Shown in pieces: positions 25,058 through 37,219 of a stretch of 64,000 nucleotides of DNA. The position numbers and the translations under genes were made by a program. The notes under the pieces were generated by a model. The model made no database searches. It was not told the origin of the DNA and saw nothing but the letters and a program-made list of their open reading frames with translations. Each line of letters begins with the position of its first letter. The stretch's first letter is position 1. The DNA comes from Spinacia oleracea (lineage: Eukaryota > Streptophyta > Magnoliopsida > Caryophyllales > Amaranthaceae), in the NCBI RefSeq assembly GCF_020520425.1, contig NC_079487.1:46259219-46323218 (forward strand). Direction: 5' to 3'.

Positions 25058-25071
25058 TGGTATCACGAGCC
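25058..25071 (+). other. Primer binding site of copia B2, one-base insertion
   Basis: TGGTATCACGAGCC is the initiator-Met site TGGTATCAGAGCC with an extra C in the middle, one base after the LTR. The insertion would weaken tRNA pairing beyond eight bases. Confidence 0.8.
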
Positions 25072-27654
25072 TCTTATTATTTTCATAATCTAAATTGCAT
25101 AAACATGGTTAAATATTACAAATTTGCCAGAATTAAAAGGGGTGATTAATTTTCGTAATTGTTAATTAATTGCAAATTGCGTTTATTTAATTATACGTAC
25201 GCAGTTTTTCGGCAGTTTCTTCGTTACTCATCCAAATCGAGTGATTTTTGTGTCAATTCCGCATGTAAAAGGCATTCTAAAATTTTGACAAAAATATTCT
25301 TTTTCGGCCGAACTCAGAATTCTCAAATTCGAAGCCTAACTATGACTTTTCGGAGGTTTTAGTTTTTCGAACGCAAAATTTCGTAAATTTAAGATGTTAA
25401 ATTAAATATTTGCGATTCTTGTTGATAAATCTTGAATTTTTGATTGACCTACTGTATATGTTTAACAAGTTTGAATGCCTAGCCTTGTTAATTATGCAAT
25501 CTAATTTGTAATTATGATTAATTTGTTGAAAATTGGAATAATTTAGAATTAATTTGATTTTCATAATTAGTTAATAATTTAATTAGATACCTATGATTAA
25601 AAACCACCATAGAAAATTGTAAATTTGTGTTAAATTTTTGATTTTATGACCTAGACTTGAATCCATGTTAATCGGAAATCAATTAATTAATAAATTAATA
25701 TGATTTATTAATTTGTCACTAATTTTGAAAATAAAATTTTTAATTTTTATTCAATCGCTCATAAAACTTGCACGGACAAAGCAATGGACGCTACGTGCTA
25801 CCCTTAAGGGGTGTTGTATAGTGCGGGCGTGCGACGACGAGCAAGGGAGCTCGTCGCCCACGCGGTATGGATGCAGCGAGCAAGGCGATGGCGCGCGAGC
25901 ACAAGGCAACAGCCCTGCCTTGTGTCGCGCGCTGTGCGCGACGGGCGAAGCAATGGCACGCTGTGGGCGCGCGAGCGAGCGAGAGATGGTCGCCCAGCGA
26001 TCGCTGCTCTGCGCACCACAACGCGTGGCCTCCAGCGAGCGATGCGAGGAGCATCGTAGCTGTTGCGATGCCAAGGCAGGCAGGCTGCGCGCAAGCGTGG
26101 CTTGCCTTGCTGCCTTGCGCGTGGCTGCTACGACGTTGTGCCATGGACCTCGATGGGTCCTGCACTCGACGGGGCTTGGGCACAAGCCCAAGTACTCGTC
26201 ATGTCACGATTCTCGAGTTTTAAAATTTTAATTTGAAATTTTCAGTTTACGTAATTTTAATTAATTTTAAAATTAATAATTTAAATTGTTTTCTTGGATT
26301 TTAATTTTGAATATTATAATTATAATAAATTTCATTTATTCTAATTGTTTTACTAAAATTAAAATCATGAATTAATTTAAATACGACTGAAAAATAAATT
26401 AAATAAGCGGATTCAATTATAAATTTATATGAGCTTTAAATTTTAATTAAATTTGTATGTTTCCGGTTAGACTAGAAATACATTTTTATGTTTAAAATTA
26501 GTAAAGCATATGAATTTATTGGTTTAAGTGGGAGCCCTTTTTAGTAATAAACTCTTGATTAGGTCTACAAATCTTGAAGGTTAAAACAACTTGATTAGAA
26601 TTAATAAGGACTGAATAATTTGTAGGTTATTGGTGCCCTTGATTAATTGCTGCAAATGTTTATGTGATGCATAATGTGTTTTACTAACCAGCTATGTGGG
26701 CCATTCATGATAATGAATGGGTGAATGGTATATATTATATATGTATTGTTTTGCAGGTTATGAAGTGACTAGTATGGCCCAAATAGGATAGAAAATGTGG
26801 TCTGCGTACCATTAGTTTGAATGTAATTGGTCTAAAGTACCAAAATTGTTTTTCAAATTCAAATATGGTCTGCGTACCATCAAATAGTTGTAATTAGTTT
26901 AATTATAGCTTATCCTGTTTGAAGAAAATGGTGCCTCCCACGGAGATTTTCGAGACGGACTTTGAAGTTGAAGCTTCAAGATGAAGTCGGGCCATTCTAG
27001 ATCACATTTATCTTATGCATGCTTTAAGTTATTTATTGCTTTAAATATATCTTAATTATGCATGATATTGTGGCTTGATTATGTTGCATGATTAAGGATT
27101 TTAGTTCACTTAAAATCTAACCAACATAGTAAGAGCCTTAAGTTCCAAACTTAAAATTGAGTTAAAAGGTGCCATACCAAAATATACACTTGCTTGGATA
27201 TCCTTTACATCAATCTAGTAATAGTTTTCGCTCAGCGAGGTGTTACTTATTGCTCCTAAAGGGGCAAGGTACAAAAATAATTGTGAGTACATGTTAGTTT
27301 TGGTGAAACTCAACGATATAAGTAAGGAGTCCTTTTATGTCGTGGCAAAATCGATAGATTTACCTAATAAGTTCTTAGACGTACCTATCAACCAAGAGTA
27401 GTTTCTAGAATATTATCAAAAGGCTTTTGCTTACCTAAAAGATTTTAGAATCGAGTCTAAATACATAATTTGCTTAATTCTTCAATGGATTTTAGGGTCT
27501 TGGAATCATTTTATTCACACCTGCCGGAACACATAACTTGAATAAAATGCTTAATGAACATTGAATTATGCATGTATGCTAGAATTTAAGTTTATTAAGA
27601 GAAACTGTGAATGGTTATTTATTTGTTTATTCTTTTTCAATTGTAGTTTTAATT
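25072..27654 (+). other. Long leader of copia B2
   Basis: Non-coding, 2.6 kb. It is AT-rich except for a GC-rich island at 25780-26190, where open frames exist on both strands only because of base composition. Blocks shared with the A2 leader lie at 26750-27520. No gene is seen. The unusual leader length is shared by both copia families here. Confidence 0.75.
26798..26880 (+). other. Leader hairpin set, copia B2
   Basis: TGGTCTGCGTACCA (26798-26811), TTGGT/ACCAA around a 7-base loop (26827-26843) and ATGGTCTGCGTACCAT (26865-26880) form three successive hairpins with a GGT/ACC core. The outer two share the TGCG loop of family A. Confidence 0.65.
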
Positions 27655-30600
27655 ATGGCAAACAACAATTCATTCAACATTCGATCAATTCTCGAAAAGG
27701 AGAAGTTGAGCGGGAAAAACTTCCTTGTCTGGCAAAGGAACTTGCAAATAGTTCTTATGCAGGAAGAAAAAGAGTATGTCCTGGAATAGGCGATGCCCGA
27801 AGCCGCAGGCGAAGGGGTCACTCAGGCAGCCCTCAATCGTTGGATTGATGCCAACAAGGATGTGAAATGTCTAATGCTTGCAACCATGAGTGCAGATCTA
27901 CAGAAAACGTTCATCAACTCAGATGCTTTTACGATCATCAGTGAGTTAAAGAACATGTTCCAAGATCTGGCTCGGGTCGAAAGATTCGAGACTCATAGGC
28001 AAATTCTTGAGACCAAGCTCAAGAAAGGCGAGCCCGTAAGTCCACATGTTCTCAAAATGATTGGACTCATTGAGAATATGAGTCGGCTGGATCAGCAATT
28101 CTCTCAGGAAATGGCTGTAGACACCATCCTCCATTCTCTTCATAACGGGTATGATCAGTTTAAACTGAACTACAGTATGAATAGTCTGGACAAAACGCTC
28201 ACTGAGCTTCACGGTATGCTGAAAACCGCTGAAAAGACGCTCAAAAGTGATAAGCAAGATGTGCTTATGGTGCGTGGGGGCAAGTTCAAGAAATATGGAA
28301 AGAAGAGGAATGCTAAGAAAGGTGGCAACAAGGCAAACCCAACTAAGCAAACTGGCGCCAAGTCTGAAAAGAGGAAGGTCAGTCAACCCACTTCTGAATC
28401 CGAATGCTTCTACTGCAAGAAGAAGGGGCATTGGAAGAGAGATTGCTTGAAGCTAAAGGAAGATCAGAAGAACGGAACAGTCGTTCCATCTTCAGGTATT
28501 TTCGTTATAGACTGTATACTTTCTAATTCAACTTCTTGGGTATTAGATACAGGTTATGGCTCACACTTATGTTCCAATCCACGTGGACTAAGAAGATATA
28601 GAAAGTTAAGCAAGGGTGAAGTCGACCTACGAGTGGGAAATGGAGCACGGATTGCTGCATTAGCTGTAGGAACTTATTATTTGTCGTTGCCCTCCGGGCT
28701 AGTTTTGGAACTGGAAGAATGTTTCCATGTTCCAAGTCTTACTAAAAACATCATTCCAGTTTCTTGCTTAGATGCTAAGGGATTTTCCTTTTTAATAAAA
28801 GACAATAGTTGTTCGTTTTATTTTAAAGAGATGTTTTATGGATCTGCTAGATTAGTCAATGGACTTTATTTATTAGATCACGACAAACAAGTTTATAACA
28901 TAAATACCAAAAAGGCCAAAAAGGATGATTCAGATCTCACCTATCTGTGGCATTGTCGATTAGGCCATATAAACTTGAAACGCTTAGAAAGACTTCAAAA
29001 GGAAGGAATTCTAGAACCATTTGACTTAGAGGATTATGGTAAATGCGAATCATGTTTACTTGGCAAAATGACAAAGCAACCTTTCTCTAAAGTTAGAGAA
29101 AGAGCAAATGAACTATTGGGTTTAATCCATACAGATGTATGTGGACCAATGAGTACAAATGCTAGAGGTGGTTTCAGCTACTTTATCACATTTACCGATG
29201 ACTTCAGTAGATATGGTTATTTCTACCTAATGAAGCATAAGTCTGAATCCTTTGACAAATTCAACGAATTTCAGAGTGAAGTAGAGAATCAATTAGGCAA
29301 GAATATTAAGGCACTGCGGTCTGATAGAGGCGGTGAATATCTGAGCTATGAATTTGATGAGCATCTGAAAGAATGTGGAATTCTATCAGAATTGACTCCT
29401 CCTGGAACACCACAATGGAACGGTGTGTCGGAACGGAGGAACAGAACCTTGCTAGACATGGTCAGGTCAATGATGGGTCAGGCCGAACTTCCAATAGAAT
29501 TTTGGGGACATGCACTAAATACAGCTGCACTCAGTATAAGTAGAGCTCCGTCTAAAGCTGTCGAAAAGACTCCATATGAGTTATGGTTTGGAAAGCCTCC
29601 AAATGGGTCAGGTCGATTTGCCAGATGGCTACCAAGCCATTAGAAGCAAATGGGTTTTCAAACTGAAAAAGGACAAGGATGGGAAACTTGAAGTTTTTAA
29701 AGCTAGATTGGTTGCAAAAGGTTACAGGCAAGTCCACGGTGTGGATTACGATGAAACCTTTTCACCAGTTGCAATGCTAAAGTCTATTAGGATAATGTTA
29801 GCAATCGCTGCATATTATGATTACGAAATATGGCACATGGATGTCAAAACCGTTTTCTTAAACGGCGTTTTAACAGAAACTGTGTTTATGACACAACCTG
29901 AAGGTTTTGAGGATCCAAAGAATGCTAAAAAGGTATGCAAGCTAAAGAAATCAATCTACGGATTGAAGCAGGCATCAAGGAGCTGGAATATACGTTTTGA
30001 TGAAGCAGTCAGTGACTTTGGTTTCATCAAGAACGCAGACGAATCTTGTGTATAAAAGAAGGTCAGTGGGGGCAAAATTGCTTTTCTAGTATTATATCTC
30101 GACGACATATTACTTATCGGAAATGACATTCCTATGTTGAACTCTGTCAAGATTTGGCTTGGGAAATATTTTTCGATGAAGGATCTAGGAGAAGCACAGT
30201 ACATATTGGGCATCAAGATTTACAGAGATAGATCTAAAAAGATGATTGGACTTAGTCAAAGCACTTATATCAATAAGGTGCTTGATAGGTTGAAGATGGC
30301 AGACTCCAAGCGAGGCTACCTACCCATGTCTCATGGAATAACTCTAAGCAAGACTCAGTGCCTAAAAACACTTGATGAGTGTAGACGAATGAATGGGATT
30401 CCATATGCATCATTGATTGGTTCAATAATGTATGCTATGATATGTACACGCCCGGATGTTGCGTACGCACTTAGTGCTACGAGCAGATACCAGTCAGACC
30501 CAGGAGAGGCGCATTGGACTGCTGCCAAGAATATTCTGAAGTACCTGAAAAGGCACAAAGATGACTTCCTGGTCTATGGTGGAGATGATGAATTAATTGT

Positions 30601-31084
30601 TAAAGGCTATACGGACGCAAGTTTCCAAACCGACAAAGATGATTTCAGATCACAGTCTGGGTTTGTCTTCTGCCTCAACGGAGGTGCAGTAAGCTGGAAA
30701 AGTGCTAAGCAAAGCACCATTGCGGATTCTACAACTGAAGCGGAGTACATTGCTGCACATGAAGCAGCAAAGGAAGCTATATGGCTAAGGAAGTTCATAG
30801 GAGAACTTGGTGTAGTCCCCTCCATTAAAGGACCAATAGACCTGTATTGTGATAATAACGGAGCTATTGCACAGGCAAAGGAGCCTAGACACCACCAGAG
30901 AGTCAAGCATGTACTTCGTAGATTTCACCTTCTACGAGAGTTCGTTGAAAGAAAAGAAGTCGAGATAAGCAAGATTGGAACTGATGACAACATATCAGAT
31001 CCATTGACTAAACCTCTGCCGCAGGCGAAGCACAACTCGCACACTGCAGCTATGGGAATCAAGCATATTGGAGAATGGCTTTGA
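27655..31084 (+). pseudogene. Copia B2 gag-pol polyprotein with four lesions
   Basis: Start ATG at 27655 (MANNNSFNIRSILEKEKL). Gag is followed by the CCHC knuckle CFYCKKKGHWKRDC (28408), protease with DTG (WVLDTGYGSH), integrase zinc region (HCRLGH..C..C) and catalytic core (HTDVCG, RSDRGGEY), RT and RNase H to the stop at 31084. Lesions: a TAG in gag at 27787-27789; a deletion of about 560 bases with frameshift at 29605, joining GKPPN to DLPDGY (intact in B1); a TAA in RT at about 30053-30055 where B1 has TAC; and a catalytic YVDD changed to YLDD near 30100. Ty1/copia domain order (integrase before RT) is clear. It cannot yield a full polyprotein. Confidence 0.93.
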
Positions 31085-31949
31085 TATCCTTGTTTAATGT
31101 TTTATAGTTTTAGAGTTTAAATCTTTGTAAAACATTATTGGTTAATCATTCACAATAAATGAATAGAATTCATTTTTTCATTTAATTTGTGGTTTATTAA
31201 ATGATGAGTCCCTTCAATTTGACGATATATTCAAGATAGACTGTCAGGACCAGTCCTGTGACTAAGAAATGTCTATCAAGTGAACTTGAATGTCAAAGGT
31301 TGAAAATGGTCCCTAATCGGAGTTTTCTATAAAATTGGACGCATAGAAAACGTTAGACGACTAGAATGCAAGATGATTAGTAGTTCTGTTTCTTGAACTA
31401 TGTGGACATGGCAATGTCATAATCATTTGCATAGATACTTACTTTGGGAAGACTAGTATCGGACAGACCTAAGAAACTTTACTGTAAGAGATGAAAATCT
31501 GTCATAAGTAAATTTCATTAAATTATTAGACACTAAATCCTCAATACCTGAGTGATTTGAGATTACTTGTTTGAGAACTGGTTGCTTTGACGTTGACCAA
31601 CCGTCGCACCGTAAAAGGAGGCTATAAAGGCAACGCTCAGGTAATCACCTATCAAACGAAGTCTAAACTCAAGATCGCAAGATTAGGGATTGTCCTCCCA
31701 TAAATCGGGATGAGATGCTTAAAAGTTGTACAAGGCCACTCGGAGAGCTAGAAACTGTGAAATGCATGGCCGAAATCGGGATGAATCATAGGCTATGATT
31801 ATCTGTTTATTTGATCAGTTGAACTCTGAAACTGAGACACACCTCTGGACATAATAAGGATGACAACTCTTACCTTATGTTCAAGAGCAAGCATCGAGCG
31901 ACAAAGGAATTAGGAAATGCACACTTGTCCCTAAGGACAAGTGGGAGAC
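31085..31949 (+). other. 3' untranslated region and polypurine tract of copia B2
   Basis: About 860 non-coding bases. From about 31195 onward they align in blocks with the A2 3' region (55740-56473): GAACTTGAAT, GTTTCTTGAACTA, GTCGCAC..TAAAAGGAGGCT, CTCGGAGAG, ATGCATGGCCG, ATAAGGATG. The purine tract CAAGTGGGAGA (31938-31948) abuts the 3' LTR and is identical in A2. Confidence 0.75.
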
Positions 31950-33313
31950 TGAAGGAAATAATGCCCTTGGTCCAAGTATGCATTCTATGTTAAGTCTAAT
32001 AAATGCGGTTCAGTATTAATTAAAAAGTTAATAATTCAGTGAGATCAAGTGAGCTGAATGCCTAGCTAGAGGCCGCTTCAGTTCAAGTGGAATTAATGAT
32101 ATTAATCCACAGCTTACTCTTGACTGAACCCGTAGGGTCACACAAATAGTACGTAAACGGATCAAGTATTTAATGGAATTAAATACTCTATCTATGGATA
32201 TTCGGAATCGACGGATCTTGGTTTCAGTGGGAGCTGAGATCGTCACAAGCAAGAAATGAATACTCCGGAAATGATGATATTGCTGGAAACGGAAATATGG
32301 ATCGTATCGGAAATATAAATATTATCCAAGTCGTAGATGTTGCCGGAAACAGAAACATAGTACGTATCGGAAAATATTATCGGAAATGGAAATATTGCCA
32401 GAATCGGAAATATTGCCGGAAACGGAAATATTGTCAGAATCGGAAATATTATCGGAATCGGAAAATAATTCCGGAAACGGAAATATTAAATATTTGTTCG
32501 AAACGGAAATTAATTCCGGAATCGGAAATATTAAATATTGTTCGGAAATGAATTCCGGAATCGTGAATTTAATCGGAAGCGTATCGTACGAATTAGCATC
32601 GGACGAGGCCCGCTAGACGAAGGCCCAGCACGAAGCCAGGCCATCGCCCAGCGAGCCGCACGCACCAACGCACGCCTCGACCAGGCCCAGCGCAAGGCCA
32701 GGCCCAGCCAAGGGCGCGCGCGCGAGAGCACAACAGCGTGGGCCGAGCTCCGTGCGCCTGGCGTGGGCCGCAAGGCTTGCGCGGGTGCACGGCTCGTGCA
32801 ACGCTTGTGCGGGAATCCTAATCCTATTGGAATTCATGCAAAGATTAAATCCTAATCCTAATAGATTGATTTTGTTATTTAGAGTCCTAATAAGATTCTA
32901 ACTAGCAAATCCACATCCTACTAGGATTCCAACTCCCTTTCCAAACCTCTATAAATAAGGGCCTAGGGTCACAATTTATGGGCACGATTGAAGTATTCAA
33001 AGGGTAAGTTTTTGAAAGCAAAATCAGCCATACACTTGCAAACACATAGCCGAAAATTCCAAAGCACCTTAAGGGCGATTCTAGTTGGTCTAACTTGAGG
33101 CGGATCCGGACGTACTGTGGACTATCTACGGAGGGACGACATTTGGAGTCCTAAAGACTTGTTCTTTTTCGGTTCGGGCGCAGATAAGGAAGACACGCTA
33201 CAACATGTATGCATCTATTCTATGCTAAATGATTATGTGTAAATAATAAGCTTTCCTGGCTTTATGGTTTTTCCGCATGATTTATGTATTGTCATATGTA
33301 TCATAACCTAACA
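31950..33313 (+). repeat. 3' LTR of copia B2, full length
   Basis: A 1364-base LTR running TGAAGGAAATAATGCCC to CATAACCTAACA. It has the minisatellite (32270-32565), GC-rich island (32600-32810) and TATA box (32950). Next to it, without a matching duplication, begins Athila G sequence. Confidence 0.9.
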
Positions 33314-35691
33314 GATCGCTCATGAGGGCGAGTGGGATCTCGCAAGGGTTTCCTAAGAGAACAACCCATAACTCTTCCAAAAATTCAATCAAGGCAAGAC
33401 CTAAAAGGAAAAATAAACCGAGAAAAAGGGAAGAAAAGAAAAAGAAAAGAAAGAGAAAAGGATAGAAAAGAAAGAAAAAATAAAAGTACAAAATTCAAGA
33501 AGAGGGCCTTTATATTGGAACGAGCACAAAAGAATTCTAATATTACTAACCAAACGAATGCACGCTAACAAATGTCCTAAGTCGAGTGAAGGATTCAAGT
33601 ATGAAGCGTAGAGAACTAAGGGTATTCACTTGCCTGTCCCCCTTCTACCGGTCTTACCGCGTCTACTCTCTAGATCCCATCCACCCTCAAAGGTAGCTTC
33701 TCAAGACACCGCGAAGGCGCCGAAAAATAAGAATTGCAAGAGAGAAAAGAAGGTTACTCGACATCTTGGCATGACAATCCATTCCATAAATTTGACCAAT
33801 TCCTCCCTCCACCGACAATGACTCAACTCAAAAGGGTCAAGAGGGCTTTTATGGTGTAACGTTAGGCTAGGGGTAAGGGCGTGGAATAAATTTGGAATTT
33901 GGAGCTCAATTCTAAAGTGAAGCACAAAATGAACTCAACTCAAACAAATAGAACCAAAACAAACTTATACCACTTATTTGGGGCACCCCCAAGCTTATTC
34001 AACAAATAAAACCAAACTATACTTCTTTTTGCACTTTTCTTGTTTCATTTTCTCATTTTTTGTGTTTCAATTGAAACTTTTTCTCTTTGCCTTGTTTTTT
34101 TTTACTCTATTTTTGGCTTTTCTAAATTTTCAATATATACAACATATTTCCCAAACTTTCCATTCTAACCAACAACCATCATTTCACACCATTTGCATAA
34201 ACATTCAAAACCACAAAGCACGATTACACTAGCTTCACTAGCACTTCTAAGGGTGAAAATAAAACAAAGGTTAATCGACTTGTAATGAGCTTATAAGAAA
34301 TGAAGGGGAAAGGCTCAAATGGCTGGCAAGGGGGCAAATGCAAACAAAATATAAGAAAATTGAAAAAAATGATGTCCTAATCTAAAAAGAAAAATAGTCA
34401 CCGAAAAGGAATGCCTCTATCGTCCCCTAAAGTAGTTCGGTCGCGGTCTCGGGAAGGAAATAGTAAAATCTGGGATATGGAAAAAGTCAAGCCAAGGATC
34501 CATGCCACTCAAAAATATATATACTTGTGTTTGGGCTCAAATGAACATGATCCTCACCAATGGGAGAAAATACTACCCTCTCCGGTTTCCAGTCACTAGA
34601 GAGAACGACACCTTCTTACCACAAACCATGGGTTCAAGGTTCATGCTACCCAAAGTTCTAACCGACTACCTTAACACCCAAATCCTAGACTCGAACTAAG
34701 ATATTCAAAACCGTGCAAACATCTACCACTTAGGAATAAGAGCATTCTAGTCTACAAGTTCCAATTTTATTATGCCCGAATCAAGAATAAATCCTAAAAA
34801 GCTAGAAAAACTTTCCTTGACAAAGATCGAAAAGAAAGAAGAAAGAAATGAAAAAGAAAAAGAAGGAAAAGAAAAGGAAATAAAATTCAAAAAGGAAATA
34901 AAGAAAATAAAGAAAATCAATGAAACTTAAACAAGAAATATGCACAAAAATCTCAAAATATTCACAAAATCAAGCAATCCATCACATGGAAGTCAAAGTA
35001 GCAATCCAAACAACAAACAATAAAATCTCCCCCAAATCTTGAATTAGGCCGTGTCCTCAAGGCCTAAAACAAAACAAGGGGAGGCACAACTACCCATCCA
35101 ACCAATGCCCCACATGATATGCCCGATCCCAAAGAATGCAAGAGAGTTAGAAGGATATTACCGGAATGACGTGTGAGCAAGTCCCGCAAAGAACCGTAAT
35201 AAAGAACGAACTCACCAATAAGAGTAGCCGGGCATGGCAGAGGCGGATGCAAAGATTTCCACATCAAGAAAGCTTGAGGCACAAAACTCAAAATCAAGAA
35301 ATGTTAGTATACATGGGCCAAATGGCCAAAACCACGGTTGCCTCCCGGAAGCGCTTCTTTAACGTCACTAGCTTGACGACTCTCACCCCATATCGAAAGG
35401 ACACGAGGCAAGGACACACCAAAAACAAACAAGGTTAGGGAACAAGGCCACCATGGCCAAAAATAATGTTGAATGCCAAGAAATCATCAAAAATATATAC
35501 AATTCCACACAATGTGGTCAAGGAAGCATCAACCAAAAGGGAAATGACACATCAAACAAACAACTCCCCCAAGCTAGGCATGAAACTACAAGCAAGCAAA
35601 ACAAGCCTAGTCCCCACGGCACACTTCTCCCCCAAGCTAATGAAAAGCATACCATAACAATGAAAATGATGGGGGAGAAGTGGAGTGGCTC
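33314..35691 (-). other. 3' non-coding region of Athila G
   Basis: No gene is seen. Purine-rich runs on the plus strand at 33400-33490 and 34800-34920 are pyrimidine tracts on the element strand. Several copies of CTTGGGGGAG (element strand) occur at 35560-35640. The 42-nt sequence at 35336-35377 also follows pol. Confidence 0.6.
35336..35377 (-). other. 42-nt conserved sequence, copy after env-like ORF
   Basis: On the minus strand it starts GTCAAGCTAGTGACGTTAAA and ends CCGGGAGGCAACC. All 42 bases are identical to 50886-50927, just after the Athila pol stop. Sequence outside the 42 bases does not match. Confidence 0.85.
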
Positions 35692-36986
35692 CTAAGAATC
35701 ACTCGAGCCGGCTTCCCTCCTCGCCCGATCAAACTCCCTCCAATATTCATCTCGTTCACGGCGATGAGCAATGGCTTGCTCGTCGGTGAAAGGGGTGAAG
35801 TTGAAGGTGGGGTCCACATCGGGACCCGAAGCATCGGTGGAGGGGGGCCATAAATAAACGGGCTCTAGGGGGTAATTTCCTTGGGGAGGCTCTCCACGAG
35901 GACCGTCCCAACCGCTAGTGTAATCCTTGGGCCACCCACCGGTGTAACCCACGGGCCAATCACTAGGCCGCGCATCCGGCATAACCGTGGGATACATGGG
36001 GTCACCGCGATAGTCACTCCCCTCCATTTAGGTGTAATCATAGGGAGGGAAAGTGGGGGGAGTGATACCGGAATGGGAAGGTCCGGTCCAATATGGGTAG
36101 GTGGGTGTATGCGCTTCGTTCCAACTAGGGATGGGCCCTTGTTGGGGTGGATGGTAGGGATAATTTACATAAGGCTCAATTTCCCCCTTATCCACGTGGA
36201 AGTCATACACTCGCCTACCATAATAGGACGAGTCGAAATCATCATAAGAACCCACCTCGCGGCTCCCTTGAGGGGCAAGAGAAGCCAAAGTACGGGCTTG
36301 CTCGGTTTGCCCTTGCAGGATAGCCGCGAGGGTGGATTGCATGGCATTAAAATCAAACATGGGAGAGAAAGAAGACGTACCACCCTCTTGGAGGGGAGTG
36401 GAAACCGGCGGAGCCTCAACGGGGAGAGTGTGGCGGGCTTTCCGCTTATGAGCCTTAGCACGAATGGAATCCGGGAAGGAGGCCTTGGGAATGAGCCAAG
36501 CATCATTGTGGTTGGGGGTCACCTTGGTGATGGTGGGGTTAGGGAGGAGGCACCACTCCTCCTCACTTGGTCCGACGCACCAAATGAATCTAGCCGGATC
36601 GTCGGTCCGGTGCAACCACTTATACCCCTTCATTTCTTGCACGGTGAGGCGATAGTCCCCCATGGAAGGTAGAGCCAAAAGCTCTTCCGTATAATCCTTG
36701 TTGAGCGCTTTTACAATCAAGGTGAGCATCCCACCAAGTAATATGTCGCCACTAATAGGATTCCCATCCCGGGTGTCAACTATGCGGTGCATGAGCAAGG
36801 CCCCAAAGTTAAGAGTTCCCCTTTGCCCTCCATGATGGGCCAACCATGTAGCACCCAATTCCATACTCAAGAGAGCCCCCGCACTATGCTTTGAGAACAC
36901 GACAAATACGAGGAGACGGGAGAGAACTCTCATAGCCGGGTGGATGTAGGAGGTTGCCTTGGCGGAGTTTGTGGCAAAGGACGGTA
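35692..36986 (-). pseudogene. Athila env-like ORF, C-terminal part (interrupted by CACTA-3)
   Basis: Two adjoining minus-strand frames read through (36986-36028, then a stop, then 36027-35692). The first contains FSKHSAGALLSMELGATWLA, GTLNFGALLMHRI and DYRLTVQEMKGYKWLH, typical of the plant ATHILA ORF family found after pol in Athila elements. A proline- and tyrosine-rich tail follows. The frame continues upstream to 48063-48553, across CACTA-3. The function of this family is not established; an envelope role is only a suggestion in the literature. No transmembrane segment was evident. Confidence 0.7.
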
Positions 36987-37219
36987 ACTCACTAGTAGAA
37001 AAAACCCCTGTTGCAGCCCCCTTGTTGCAGCGTACATGTATTAATACGCTTCAACAACCAGTCGGTAAACGCGGGTCAAACCCTTTAAAGGGTTGTTGCA
37101 GCGTACAAATTAATTGCCCCCTACAAAAGAATTTGTTGCAGCGTACATAATAATAGCCCCCTGCAATAGACCTTCCATTTTGCAGCGTACATGGTAAAAT
37201 CCCCCTACAATAGTTTTTT

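Larger units (their letters stand above)
23837..33313 (+). mobile_element. Copia B2, complete layout with 5'-truncated LTR
   Basis: In order: 5' LTR lacking its first 145 or so bases (23837-25056), primer binding site, 2.6 kb leader, gag-pol (27655-31084), 3'UTR, polypurine tract, and full 3' LTR (31950-33313). The left border is a junction with the inverted B1 integrase, with AAT shared by both parents, rather than a target site. The right border is Athila G sequence (GATCGCTCATGAGG). The bases flanking the B1/B2 pair (GGGTT and GATCG) do not match, so the pair is the product of rearrangement rather than one clean insertion. Confidence 0.85.

Noticed and set aside
25751..26231. Frames of 80-172 codons on both strands
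   Set aside because: Same cause: GC-rich island of the B2 leader; arginine-, alanine- and serine-rich translations in every phase.
33282..33598. Lysine/phenylalanine-rich short proteins
   Set aside because: Translation of a purine run in the Athila 3' region; low complexity only.
34411..34699. Two short frames mentioning no known motif
   Set aside because: Overlapping phases within non-coding Athila 3' sequence, no start context or homology.
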